Source: Mansonella perstans (Eukaryota; Nematoda; Chromadorea; Rhabditida; Onchocercidae). From it: a stretch of 64,000 nt of DNA. Under the pieces are notes generated by a model. The model had not been told where the DNA came from. It saw only the letters and a program-made list of their open reading frames with translations, and made no database searches. The first letter of the stretch is position 1; each line of letters opens with the position of its first letter. The stretch is taken from contig JBAMDO010000056.1 of NCBI GenBank assembly GCA_037074765.1, positions 310,001-374,000 of the forward strand. The letters run 5' to 3'. Both the position numbers and the translations under genes were made by a program. Shown here piece by piece: positions 36,884 to 50,500 of this stretch.

Positions 36884-39800
36884 ATGGAGCAACAGAGCAA
36901 ACGACAGCAACGACAGTTGATTATTATAATCTGCATACTACTAATAAGTTCAGATCAAATAACAACAATTATAGCTGGTAATGATTTATCATACAATTAT
37001 GATGATATTATTTCTGATCAAAATAACAACAGCGCCATCAATATTAATTATACTACTGATGAGCGTTATTCCGTTCTACGACTACGTACCAATGATCTTG
37101 ATCAGTTCTTGTCTTTAAAAAAAATGATCGATTCATCCGTTGATCTAAAAGTAAGCATTTACTTTTTTTCCTTTTTTGTTTTTTCTTAATTAAGTTAAAT
37201 GAAAGCTTTCTGTCCATCAAACCAATAAAAAAAAACGAAAAATGTAATAACAATGAGAAAACTTGGTGAAAATAGAACAGAGCGAAAAAGGCGAAAACAA
37301 TGAATTTATCAGAAATGATAATATAAAATGAAAATAAATTTTGCATTGGAACTTGAATTAATTTACTTATGGAATTAGCACTGAATATTATTCTGCTTTC
37401 ATGATAATGCAAAAAATGACGATAAATCTGCAAATAATCAAATGAAAGATTTGCAAACAAACAAACAAATATTTGCAAATAATTTGCGAATGATCGGTGC
37501 ATTATTGAACAAATTTATTAATAGCGTTTAAGAACTGTAAAATACTTAAAAATTTTTAACATTTATAATTCCATTTTAACATTTAGTAAATTATAACAAT
37601 ATATGAGCGTTAATTTGCATAATTTCAATATTATTCTCATTAATTGATGATTTAATTATTTAGGTAACTTAAGAAAGCACAGATGGAATTTAGCAAAATT
37701 AATATGTGATTAAAATTTATTTCAAAAATTATTTTGCAATTTAAAAATGTTGAGCTGAATTTATTTGATTATTAAATTAAATTTACTGCCATTACTTTTC
37801 TAGCATAATTTTGGATCATTCTGAAATATTAAACAATATTAATGAAACGATCCAAAATAAATCGAAGGTGAAAATAGGTAACTAATCATATTATTGAGAC
37901 TGACCGTAGTAATAGCTGAAGACACTAATTGAAGTGACCACGCTAACGGAACAGACTGCGAGATCTTCTGCGCTTCGCTTCCTATATCATTAGGAAAACT
38001 CTAACTTTGTCTTCCGCTTATTCTGTTGTTAAGAAACTGTCTGCTTTTCTAATAACATTTTGATGTTGATAGAATAATATTCGGATAAGCTTTACCTGAA
38101 ATGAAAATTCCTGAGCACTGGAAATTTCGTTTCATAGTCGAATCGGTCTATTTTAAACTTTTCCATTACTTTACATTTGCTGCTACTATCTTTTCAATAT
38201 TGAAAATTTAATTTACACCTTTCAAATATTTTCAACCATTTTTATTGAATGTTTTGAAAAAGACAATTTTATTGAATTTAACAAAGCAGGTCTTGAAAAA
38301 TATTTCGAAAATCAAATTTTTCAAAGCAATTATGCAATTTTTGGAAAAAAATCTTAAAACATTTTGCGAATCATTCATGGATGATTAGGAATCCATCTGA
38401 AAGGAAATTCAAATTCCTTCTTAAAATTAATTTCTTCGCATAACGTAAAAAAAATTTCATTAATTCAAACAATTTCCTCCTTCGCTTTATTTCAGCATTG
38501 TAAATTTTTTAGAATTTTAGTTTCCTTTATTTCTTAAAATTTCAATTTTTTATTCGGCTAAATTCCGATTCATTTTTTGTTTTTTCTCTTTCGAATAATT
38601 CTTCAGTGTTAATTTTTCTGTACTTCATTTCATATACTTAATTTCACTCCACGCATTTAATTTAATCTGATTTGATTTAATGTTTTTAATTTTTCTCACA
38701 TATTTGACTTATCTTATATTTACAATCCATTTAACTTATTTCATTCACTCGATACGCTTGATTTCATTTCATTTGAACAATTTCATTTTCCACTTTGATC
38801 TATTTTTGCAGCTTTGATATACGTTTCAATATATTAGTAAAATAGACGTTGAAGTGTTAGCTTGAACCAAAAGAGTAATAGGAAATTAATGATTGAACAA
38901 ATAAACAAATAAAAAAACGAAAAATGAAATAATCAGTAAATAGAACAAATTGTGGCCTCAATGCGAAGTTAATCAATTAGGGACGGAAAACAAAAAGCTA
39001 TTGTTGTGAAAAAATAAAATGCAAAAAAAAAAATTTAAACTAAAATTAAACTACAGCAAAACTTTCAGATAAATTTCTGGAAAATAGCTCGAAATATAAA
39101 CGATGTCAGTGATGTTATGGTACCATCGAGTACTCTAAAAAAAGTTCTGCATTTATTACACGCTGGAAATGTCAAAGTGACAGTTACTATTCCAGATGTT
39201 GAACGGTTAATTTTTTTTTAAATTTTATTCCCAGAAGAACTAGCACAAAAAATTCATTTACTAATATATCAGTACTTATAAAATAAGCAATAGAATGATT
39301 GGAGAAGACGAAAGTTAAATTTAAACAAAATTAAAAATTAAACTTTCTCTGAATTAATTTGATTAATAAAAGAGAGAATTTATATTAGGCCCACTCACTG
39401 ATGATTTTATTGCAGCATAATTGCATTTTTTAAAATTTTTATTATTACTATTATTTTCCCTCTTTAGAAGAAAGAAATCAATAGAATGCTTGGACAATTT
39501 GTTAATTATTTATATTCCAATTATTTCAGTACGAAACTTCAGTCAATCAATTATTTTTTCTGTTGTTTAAAAACAAATGATATTAATTGCTTGAATGTAT
39601 ATGAATTGTTTTCATTCGAGTACATAGGCGACTGAGAAGAAAAAAATTTGTTGTTTAAATTATTTAAAGTTCGTGATAACAAATAGTATTATTTCTGTAC
39701 CACGATTGCATTAATCAATCATTTTGTTTTAAGTAAAATAATTTTTCTGAAAAAAGTTAATTTCAAGTAACTAATTGAATATTAGTATCGATTTTCACTT

Positions 39801-42800
39801 CAGAACTAACTATTAAATTTTTCGTCAGTTGACTCTTGTATTTCTTGTTTCTTTAAGTCGGTGATTTGAAGTTTGGAAAGAAAAAGAAGAAAATATTGCT
39901 AAGCGAAATTCGAATTCAAACTTACTTGAAATGCTTTGTAACTACTCAAAAATTAGACATTTAATAGAAATTAACAACAAAATAATAAACTTACAAATTA
40001 TATAAGCAAGGAAAATTACTAAAAAACAAATTAAGAAAAATTTAAAAGCTTAAATCAATAAGAAAAATATATAAATTATCTAATTTAATCTGGAAAATCG
40101 AATGTCGTAATGTCTCGCCGTAAAAGTCCGAAATGGAATGATTAATAATTTTTTTCATCATACTTATATCTATTTTATTCAGGTATTTTTTGCTTAATTT
40201 TGATATGGAAAGTTATTTATCACCTAATCCTTTGCAGGTGAAATAAGTAGTTACCTGCACAAAAGAAATTGTTTAATAAAAAAGCTATTTATTTGACTAG
40301 GTTTTCTCATTTGCTTCAATTTAAAAAGAAAGCAAAAAAAGAATTTAATTTACTTAATTCAATAAAATGTCAAATGGATTGCAAGGAAATGTGATATTTA
40401 ATATGACACGCTTAACATTTGATTTGATTCGAATTAATTTCAAAATTAAATCAGCCAGAAGGTTTATTTGTTTTCGAAATTTGTAATAGCTATAAAATCA
40501 GTTGCACGTTTGTTAACTTGCAATTGCCAAAAATTTTCATTGTTGTCAATAGGAAATTAATCATTTTTATTTTTGATTAAATGCAATTAGTCAATTTTGA
40601 GTTCCAGTTCTTAGTTTAATCTTTCTTCATTCCATGATTTTTGATTTATTTCATAAATCATTTTTGCTTTTTAATTCAATAAAATTAATTTTCTTTTTAC
40701 CCCCCGATTGGCTGTATTGCACATTTACGAATTCATTCACTTCTGAAATTAATTACTTCCAAAAACAAATTATCATTCGCAAATATAAATAAGCCACAGG
40801 TTGAGCTTTCCAAAACGAACTAATAAATTTTTATTTGCAAATTAATCAATCAGCTATTAAATGAGGAAGTTTAAAATTTCTTTCAGTGCACAGCAAAAAT
40901 AAGACATACTAATTGGATTTAGATTTAACGGATAGTAATTTTTATTTATTTCAGATTGATCATAAAACGGGAGAAGAAAAATAACACATTTGAGCAGCGA
41001 TATCGAGATGATCCGCGATCAACTGTGAAATCAGCCATGGAATTTGTCAAATATGACTTCTATTCATACGGTTCATATAAACAAATGATGAAATGGTTAC
41101 GATCATTAGCCGCAAAGTATCCCAAGTTTGTACGGTATATATCGATTGGTAAATCTCATGAAAGACGTAGCATCGATGGTTTAGAGGTTTGTGATAACCG
41201 AAAATGTCATTGTCCAAAAAACAAATTTCGAAATCATGAAAGTGATGCTAACCAATAAGCATGAAAAGATTTTGAAATGCAATTCGTGTAATTCGCGTCT
41301 GTTCGTGAGTGTCACAGATGTTCCCGAGTAATCTAGGACGTGCCAAATATAATGTTGGATCAGAAACAATTTTCTCACGTAAAACAGTAACATTTTATCT
41401 CTTTTTTTAAAGTTATTCCCTACTTATAGAACTATACAATTTTTTTGACCTTTTAAATTTAAAAAATGAAATTTGATGAAATAATAATTTTTCACAAAAT
41501 CTACGACACACAAAATTTCACAACGATTAATAAAGTTTGAAAAAAAGCATCAAAACCAATCAACGATAGGAATTTGCTAATCCTGGACTTTTTAAAAAAA
41601 AAAGAAAAATCAAATTTTGTCAATTATAGTTAATTAATTTTCGGTAAATGAATGATAATTACAGGTTCTTGTTTAAAAAAAGTGTCACAAAATTTGATTT
41701 TCTTTTTTTGTCAAGATTTCTTCACTTCTCTCCGTTTTTCGTTTTTCTCTTCTTAAATTTTTTCCTAAATTACATCGCGGTGCCCTCTTTTTTTCTGTCG
41801 CTCACTACTTGTCCTTCTTTTCATCCACCAAAAATAACCGGCAATGATCAGTCGAGTCGCTTCCGGCATTCGTTTACATATCACAAATTCATTCATCCAT
41901 TCATCCACAATTTCTCCATCATCATTCGTCGTTCCATTTTTTTCCAATTCAAATTTTGCAGGCATTTAAATTTTAAATGCCAAATTAAAAAAAAGAAAAT
42001 AAAAATTTTGAAAAAAAAAATTTTTGAAATTTTAAAGAGGTTGATTTTTTTTCGAATGATTCTATTGATTTCTCATGTGAAATAAAATGATGAATGAAAT
42101 AATTTCGTGAAATTTTTTCGCACAATGTCAATTATACAAATAAAAGCATCATTGCAGTGACAAAAAAAAGAACTAATTAATAATTTACTGAAGGAAAATG
42201 ATAATGAGAAAAGAGAAGAGGACTTGACAAAAACAGTCATTATAAAATGCTTTCAGTGTCATCAATCGCAATGAAAGACAACATTAATAACAATTGTCAT
42301 TTGTGAGTGGTAATTCGAAAATATTTTTTTTTCGATATTTTAAACTAAAAAATGTGCAATTATAACTTTTTTCAATGTTACCGAAGATTTCGCTTTTTAT
42401 CCTCGGATCGTGGATAAATTTTCTTTTTTTTTTGTTTAAATTTCTTCAGTTTATTTTAGTGTTTGAAATTTATCGAATTTGCAGCCATATGATAATAATA
42501 ATTAAAGCTAATTCACTCTTATGAATTCTTATCGAATCAGCTAAGATCACAGTATCACCACCAGAAGTTTCAAAATTACCAACCTCTTGAAAGAATGGCA
42601 AGCAAAAAAGTGAATGGATAACCAGGTATTCGCAACACCTGGGATCATCACCAAAATCTTGTATCACATTTGTTACACGAATAGTTCGCGTAGTAAATAA
42701 ATGATTTTCATGATTTGGTATAACTTTCTACAAAATGATCTTTCATAGTTCCATTTAAGCTATCATTTCATACTTTTGCCATCTTTCAATTTTGCCCATC

Positions 42801-45800
42801 GCATATATAAGTAATAATCATAACTGGTAATAATAAATGATGAAAATGATAATAATAAAACATAATTGTAATGAAAATGTTGATAATAATAATAGGTTTG
42901 AAAATTTTTTTTCCGATTTCACAAATTATGACTTCAGAGAGAAATTTCAATCAATTTAATAATAATAAGAGAAATAAAAATTTCAGATTGGTGGAAATAA
43001 TCGATCCAAACGAGTATTCTGGATTGATGGCGGTATTCACGCACGTGAATGGGCTGCGCCACATACAGCCCTGTATTTCATTCATCAGTTAACATCGAAA
43101 TATGGAATTGATGAGCACATTACAAAATATGTTGATGAACTGACCTGGGTCATAGTACCATGCCTAAATCCTGATGGATACGAATTTACGCGATCCTCAA
43201 CTAATCCAAATGTTAGCAGTTTAAAAGAAATGAAATGAAAAAATGATTTGATTCGTTTTTTTTTCGATTTTTTGTTTATTTTTTGATTCATGCAAATTAG
43301 TTGAATACCAGAACAACTGATTAATTGAATTTAAATGAATTTAATCCAATCCAGTCAGTAATTATTTGAATCAATTTCAACAACATGAGAAGCGTAAAAG
43401 ATGAAAAATTTCAATTTTAAGAATTAGAAGAAATTCGTAAGCTATCATATTATGACAAGTGGCATCATTTTATTTCATATGTCAAACACATATGTTCTGA
43501 AATATTGCAAATTCGACGTGGATAGGACTCTTCAAGTGATAGTTATGAAAATAAGTAAAGTAAAATTTTACGCTACGTGCGTTAGTTTTACGTTAGTTTG
43601 GAGATAATGAATTTTGAAATTTTGAGATTATTTGTTTCAGACTCGATTGTGGCGTAAAAATCGTTCGTCGTTTATTTGTGAAAAGGATAAAGAGGGACGT
43701 AATCGTTGTTGTCGTGGTGTCGATTTAAATCGCAATTTTGATTTTCATTTCAAAGGTGGTTCAAAATTTATAGAATCTTTGCACTCTTAATGAGTTAATA
43801 TTTAAATCTAAAAATTTTGAAGAATTTTTCAAGTGTAACATTGATTTCATTTCTTTGATGTAAGCAATTAATTTTCTTACATCCTTCGTTTCATTTCTTC
43901 TGCACAAAATAAATTAGCATTTAAACAATGTGCTGTTTTCTTTTCGTTACAGTTTCTTTCCGCAAATTTCCGGCAAATTTTTTAAAAATTTTGAATTGGG
44001 ATTCTACAAATTCTAGAAAGTGGTTCAAGTGATGATCCATGTGCCGAAATTTATCCAGGGAAAGCACCGTTCAGTGAACCGGAAACAAGGTATGCTTGCA
44101 AATCATTAGTCCATTCCTATCTTTTTAATATTATCGCTGAATTATTTTAACTTTCGATTAAAATTAAGTTTCGAAATACTTTCATTGGTATTAAAATTCT
44201 TTTTCAATTTCACATGTCAATTATGTTTATATTTACTCTGTTAATTTGCAAAAATCTGTTTCGTTATTAATTCTAAATTGTAAAAACAAAATTGAACATT
44301 AATTTTAATCTGCTGAATTACATTTTCTCATGTCAATCATTTATGACAGCTGCCTGTCACAATTAACCTTTCTTGAAAATTCAAAAATTTTTTCCGTTAA
44401 TTTGATTTCACGTTCTTGTGGATTTTCTCTTTTGCATAAATATAATGCAAAATTTTCGCTACCTCATATAAATGTCATTTGTCAGTCTCATTTTGAATAT
44501 CGTTTATGAAACTTTGGTAATAGATTAGTTAGTAGTAATTAATGAGTGCCAAGTTATTTTGAGAGCGGTACGTGATGTGATAATGTCAAATCGTTACCGT
44601 GGTCGTATTGATGCTTTTGTAACTCTGCACACTTACTCACAACTTTGGATTCATCCATATGGTCATCGTAAGGATACATATCCCGGTGATATACAGGATT
44701 TGGTCAGCTTTGTTAATTTTCAAACTTCTGAACTTTACATCAAAATAAATAAATTCTTTAAGTTGTATTAATACAGAAGAATTCTTGAGATTCTATTAAT
44801 TAATACCAACGGAATGTTCAAGTTAAATATTACCGAAGGACACTTCCAAAAAATAAGGAAAATGTTCATTCTTTTACTTCCATTTTTCCTCATATTAATA
44901 AACATACAAACAATGATATTATAATTTCAGTTTGGATTTATATAAATTAATTCAGATTTAGTAAAGAAAATTCCTTCTGTATAATGAAATTAAATGATAG
45001 CCATCAGCTGCTAAATAAAATTTAATAGTTTATTAATGATTAATTTCTTACCTGGAAGCTTTATTGTTGAAGTATGAAGTTGGCAAGAAAGCAATAAATG
45101 CGCTTAGTAAACTTTATGGCACAAGTTACGTTGTTGGTAGTGGAGCCGATACATTATGTTAGTTTATCTCATCCTGAGATCAGTCATTTGCTTTTAAAAT
45201 TTAATCACTTTCATTCTCATTTTTCAACTAGGTCTTTGAAAATATTTAATTTTATAAAATAATATTGCGATTACAAACTGAGATTTTTTGGCTATTTTGC
45301 TGAAGAACAATAAAATATTCAATATTTTATTTCTAACGGATTAATCCATGTATATAACAAATTTATAATCAGATCCAGCATCTGGTGGTTCCGAAGATTG
45401 GGCAAAACAAAAAGCAGGTATCAAATATGTATACCTGTTGGAATTACGACCCGATGAAAAAAGTATGTTTTTAGCATGATTGCTGATATTATTAAATTTC
45501 TATAGGAAACATAATGTTAATCAAACGTTTAATATTTTTATAACTACAGAGTAATTAATTACTCGACACTTCATCACTTATTAAACTAGCCTTAATACTA
45601 ACAGAGAGATAGAGAGAAAATGGGAAAATGTGATGGATAATAAAGTCATGAATTCAGAAGAAAAACTGCTAAATGAAGAATGCATTTTGAAGATTGGGAT
45701 GGGTTTATTCTCGATGAACGACTATTGCTGCCAACAGCAATAGAAACTTGGGCTGGTATACGGGTAGTTGCTGATGCGGTAATCGAACGAGCATACCGGA

Positions 45801-47165
45801 AAAATACCAGAATTAATGGTACTAATAAATTTTCTCAAATTCATTTTCATTTTGCTGGAAATGAGTAATGAAATTATGGAATATTCAGAACTGTCTAATA
45901 TGCATGCATCATTTTCAGCATTTAAAAATTTCATTTCATTTTGATTGAGAATGAATGAAATAGATAGAATCTTGGACAAGGAAATACAAGAGCGGTTTTT
46001 GTGAAATGAAGAAAAAAATTAATTCATTTGATATATATATATATATATGGAGAAAGAGGAAGAGACAGAATAGGTACGGAAGTGAACCATTCCACAATAG
46101 CTTATCAACTGACCATTTAATCTCATAAACAATATGAGATGAAATAGTTTGATCATTTCATGAATAGTCTATCAATGGCCTTTATGAAAAGACTAATACC
46201 GCACCTTTATCTTTATTGTAAAAGAAATCAGGCAAAAGCTATGAATTACTTCAAAATTCATCAATTGTAATTAAATTCTATATTCCCTTTTCTATTCTCG
46301 TCATTGCTGATCCATCTAAACATTCATTTCTATCACAATTTTATCAATTCAACAGATCAAAATTGAATTAAATGAATCAAAAATTGTGCATAAATTGTGA
46401 AATAGTCAAAATTATATGAGTACTATAAACAAAAAATTATTAATTATTCGACATTAATTATATAAACATGTCGGTGAATTTTATTACATTTCAAACAGTG
46501 CTTTATTATTCTTTTGTTATTTAGTCATTTATTGTTGTTATTCTCATCAGAATTTTATTAATTAAAATTATATGTTAAAGATTTCAAATGATATACACAA
46601 TATCTTTGCATCCAACTTGCATTCATTTGTACGTTTTTACGAAAAAAAAAAGATGAAGGAGGAGGATCTTTTCGAGCGATACCGTCAAAATTATTCTAAA
46701 CAATTTATCTTGAGGACAACGAAAAAAAAGAGAATAAAGAATGGAATATTCGAAATTGAATGAAGAATCTGGAACAATCTAATTAAACAAACATAACTTT
46801 TACTGAATATATTTTTTCATTTCCCCTTTGTTCGATTTTACTTCAAATTATAATTGATATGATCTAATTTTCTTCATCGTAATCCTTTTTTCTTCTCACT
46901 AATATTTTGCTGTGACTCTCTTAGTTACACTTTTGTCTTTTTTTTTTCGTTTTTTTTTTTTTTTTTTTCTCTAAATTTTGTTGAAAAAAGTTCTTTTCTT
47001 TTAGGCAACATCAAACAACAATATCGTTTCGGAAATGGCAGTACTGGTTCATGTTATGATTTACGTCATGCATGTAAGCAATGGGTTCGAGAAAAAGAAT
47101 CAATTTGCCAAACAGTACCAATTTTCATGCGAGAACAATGCGCCTATTCCTGTGGTCATTGCTGA
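36884..47165 (+). CDS. M14 zinc carboxypeptidase with ShK domain (CP2)
   Basis: Eleven exons: 36884-37150, 39069-39205, 40955-41186, 42987-43211, 43641-43755, 44017-44089, 44564-44702, 45073-45157, 45373-45462, 45693-45818, 47005-47165; 1650 nt, 549 aa. A signal peptide (about 1-31; QLIIIICILLISSDQITT) is followed by an Asn/Asp-rich segment and a prodomain starting near RYSVLRLRTNDLDQFLSL. Catalytic residues are all present: H230 and E233 (GGIHAREW), H372 (LHTYSQ), N317-R318 (GVDLNRNF), Y425 (YPASGGSEDW) and E448 (YLLELRPDE). E432 occupies the specificity position, as in CP1. Residues 513-549 form a six-cysteine ShK module ending at the last residue (YSCGHC). This exon must be read in the frame set by the G|GC join from exon 10; a longer open frame overlaps it in another phase and does not encode ShK. 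Three acceptors are not YAG (exons 7, 8 and 10). Intron positions largely match CP1. Confidence 0.94.
41648..42085 (+). other. Low-complexity stretch in CP2 intron 3
   Basis: This part of the 1.8-kb intron 3 stays open for 145 codons but encodes a Phe/Lys/Ile/Ser-rich string with no domain. It includes CATTCATC repeats and a C-richer patch at 41775-41940. It is considered non-coding. Confidence 0.5.
46030..46048. repeat. (AT)9 microsatellite
   Basis: Uninterrupted AT dinucleotides in the last intron of CP2. Confidence 0.85.
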
Positions 47166-47578
47166 TAAACAACAAAGTTGGATTAATCAGTTCTTCCATA
47201 ATGTGTATAAAAAAAAAAGTATATAATGAATTAAAATAATTTTTTTAAGATTTCATCAAAATTATCAACTGTATTCCTGTATTTCATCACAAGTAATAAA
47301 ATTACTTATAATGGCTTTAAATTTAGCTAAAATTTTTCAAATTTCCCTCAAAATAAATAGAAATGCTTCAGAGTGACCAGAAATAAAATCCTGTCGTAGA
47401 TTTAATTTCAAATTCGATTTCTGTTTTTCATATTATGCGTAACTCAATCACACAATGCAATTTGCAATTTAATTCAAAAGTTTCAATAAGAGAAGAAAAA
47501 GTTAATTGAAGACTACCTTAATAAAAAAAATTGAATAAACCAGTTTTCATACTTTTCCTATAATGATAAAAATAATTA
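47166..47578. other. Convergent 3' region between CP2 and vps-51
   Basis: The 413 bp hold the 3' ends of two genes. For CP2 a plus-strand AATAAA is at 47295-47300, 130 nt after its stop. For vps-51 the minus strand offers only the variant ATTAAA around 47467-47472. No other gene is visible. Confidence 0.5.
47295..47300 (+). terminator. CP2 poly(A) signal
   Basis: Canonical AATAAA in AAGTAATAAAATTAC, 130 nt downstream of the CP2 stop codon. Confidence 0.5.
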
Positions 47579-50500
47579 TTAACGATCACACAAGGTCTTA
47601 ACAATAACAGGTTCCAACAGTTTCGGATCTATTGAACGATGTACTGCTGATGAAACAATTTCATCGATAAGCGAAACTGCGATTTGTTCGTCCGATAAGT
47701 GGCGCCATAAATTCTGTCGTAAAAAACAACAATCTACCTGCCAATCATCCAAATTTTAATTTCGCGTAAAATGATTAAATATACTTAAATTTAAAAAATG
47801 AGTCAAATTTAAAACTATTTTTCTGTGATACTAAAAAAAGTACAAATGCAGAAATACTTCCATACTATGTTTCGCAGTAAGAAATAAAAAAGACAATTTC
47901 CATAAAGTAAGAAACCTGAATTTGCTGCAAACCATGTCTGGAGAAAAATTGTTGCCGGACGCCTTCAAGGAAGGATTTCAAAGCAACACTAACAACAGCC
48001 GTCAAGATCGACATTCGATTAAACTGCAAATTGAAAGCATGAGGAAAAAGGAAAAAACCTCACCAAAGTTCTGTAGATGATGTTAAATTTAAAAATGTTT
48101 ACTAATAAAACACAGTAATTTTCCACAAAAATACCTAACAACAGATAATTTAGCAAAAGGAATTAGATATTCTTTAAATACATTGGATACATCAGAATGA
48201 AATACTAAGAAACCAGATACTTTAATCGGCTTTCAGATTCATACGACGAAGCGGTAAATAATATTAATAATAGAAATCTTATAGCTTTTTAAAATTTAAC
48301 TTTCCACTGTATTTTCACCTTACTTCCCCACCTTCGTATATAGTTTTTCTAATCTTAATAAGATTTAGGAAAAAAATGTTTACTTCCACATTTGAACAAA
48401 AATCTATCCTGTCGGACCACAGCTTATCCAACGTTGAGCTGATTGAGCATGTGTCAAATGTTCGCCTTGAATGTGAACGTGATGAACCACTTTCCAACAA
48501 TCTTTCTTTACGAGTACCCTCATTCATCTGTAAAAAAAATTTGAAATTAACTTGATTATCTGACCAAACTCGACAATACTGCAATCTTATAATTGATATA
48601 GAAACCAACAAAACCTCTGTGTATTTATTTCAACACAGGAGCAACAATGACACATAAAAATAAAACGATAGAAATTTTTATGTTTTTTATTGTTTTTATA
48701 TGCATAATTCTTATTCTAATATTATTTTTTTAGGCTTCCTTGCTATGATCTTAGTTGTGGTCGGCGGATATTTTTATGGTAGTTCTTTTAAGTTCAATTT
48801 TAAAAAACGTAATGATAGACGGATGGTTGATTTAGAGAGAGCGTTATTTCGGCACCCTTTCTTGTCATTCTAATTTCCCTATGATTCATCCAAATGCTCC
48901 TTTCTTGTTATCCAAATAGCCCTTCCTCCTGTCATCCAAGTAGCCTTGTTCTTAATTTTGCAATTCATCCAGATTCTGTAGGCTTCTCGCAAAATTTCCG
49001 TAAATTAACAAAACAACAATCAGTACTGTGAGTTTGAACAAAATAAAATTTTGGAACTGGAGAACAAAAGCTATAGATTATGCTCTTAGTTGACTATCAC
49101 CTCAAAAGTTACAGTATAATCAAAGACATTCAACATCTCGTCCCATAGTATCCCACAGTATTGTCAGCACAACAACACCACTATACTCTGAATGACCCAT
49201 TTACCATATCGCTCATTTAATTCTTTTACTAATTACATTCATAACATTCGCTTGATTTAATAAAAAATTCGCAAACCGATCACGCTAATTTGATAATTTC
49301 TCACACATGAGATGTCCACATATGCATTTTATAAAATACTTACAAAAGGCTTAATAGCTGAATCGATGGAAGTTAAATCGTCGATAAAATGTTTCACAGC
49401 TGATCGGACTGCTGCTGGTTCGGCACAATCTAACCAATCTCGACATTCAATACTACGTATCAGAACCTTAAAAAAAATTTTTGAAGGGCATAGAATTACA
49501 GCAAATTAACTTCTAGTATTATACATGTAAATGCCATGATATGAACATGTATCCCCTAGTGGTAAATAGTGGTAAAAGCCTTTTTCAAAGATGCTCACTT
49601 ATGTCTAAAATCATAGACATACGTACTCATGTCTAATGATAATGGATTTGATAGACAAAAATGAGCATTGTTAAAAAGTGCTTTTAGAAGAATGACAATG
49701 GAAATCAACCAAATGAAATCAAAAGTCAAATTCATGAAAGAATAATTTTCGAGAATATGGAATCAAATGAACTAAAATTTAAAAGAAAAACCCTTTTTTT
49801 AGCATCTCAAACTTGAAGTAGCATATAATATTTTTAGATTCTCAACGTACCTCAGAAGTATTTATACCTTGAAGATAGACATAGTATTTCAGAAGTTCAT
49901 AAGCAACTGTCCGTAAGCGAACTCTAACATTTTCAACCGAACTCAATCGCGACTTTTCGCCTTTTTCTCTTTCTGCTACCAATCTAAAAATTTTTATTTC
50001 TCAGCCGCTCTTAACAAATAAAAATCTAGCAGGAAACGAATTATAACATGTTTGCGGAAAGATAACAGACTAACAGCTAATGTCAAAGGACATTTTCGGA
50101 AAATTTAATATGCCCAAAAAACGGTGCGAAAGAATGAGACAATTGTAGAATTCACAGGTGAACACTACAGTCCCATGAACAAAAATATATTTATTTTGCA
50201 CTTCAATTTATGTAAATTACTAAGAGAAAAACGTGAAATTAGTATGAAATATTCAAATAAAAAGACACAAATTATAAGCCAACGTAGTGAAACAATGAAC
50301 TGCTTGAATTTCTTAGCCCAATGCTATTTTAATTAAGCAAAAAAAGAAAAAAATATTCGAAAATAAAACTAAGTAAAAAACAAAATGAAATGAAATTTAC
50401 GGAACCTGAATTGCTCCTGGCATAAATTCATGATATAGACCACTGCATGATTTTCGACATTAATGAAAAATTGTGCTAAAATGACGTAGACAACGGGTAA

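Noticed and set aside
37053..37502. 149-codon minus-strand open frame
   Set aside because: It is antisense to CP2 exon 1 and its intron. Composition is low-complexity and there is no splice or start context.
41648..42085. 145-codon open frame, among the longest in the window
   Set aside because: It lies within CP2 intron 3 between two secure exons, and its product is a Phe/Lys/Ile/Ser low-complexity string with no domain.
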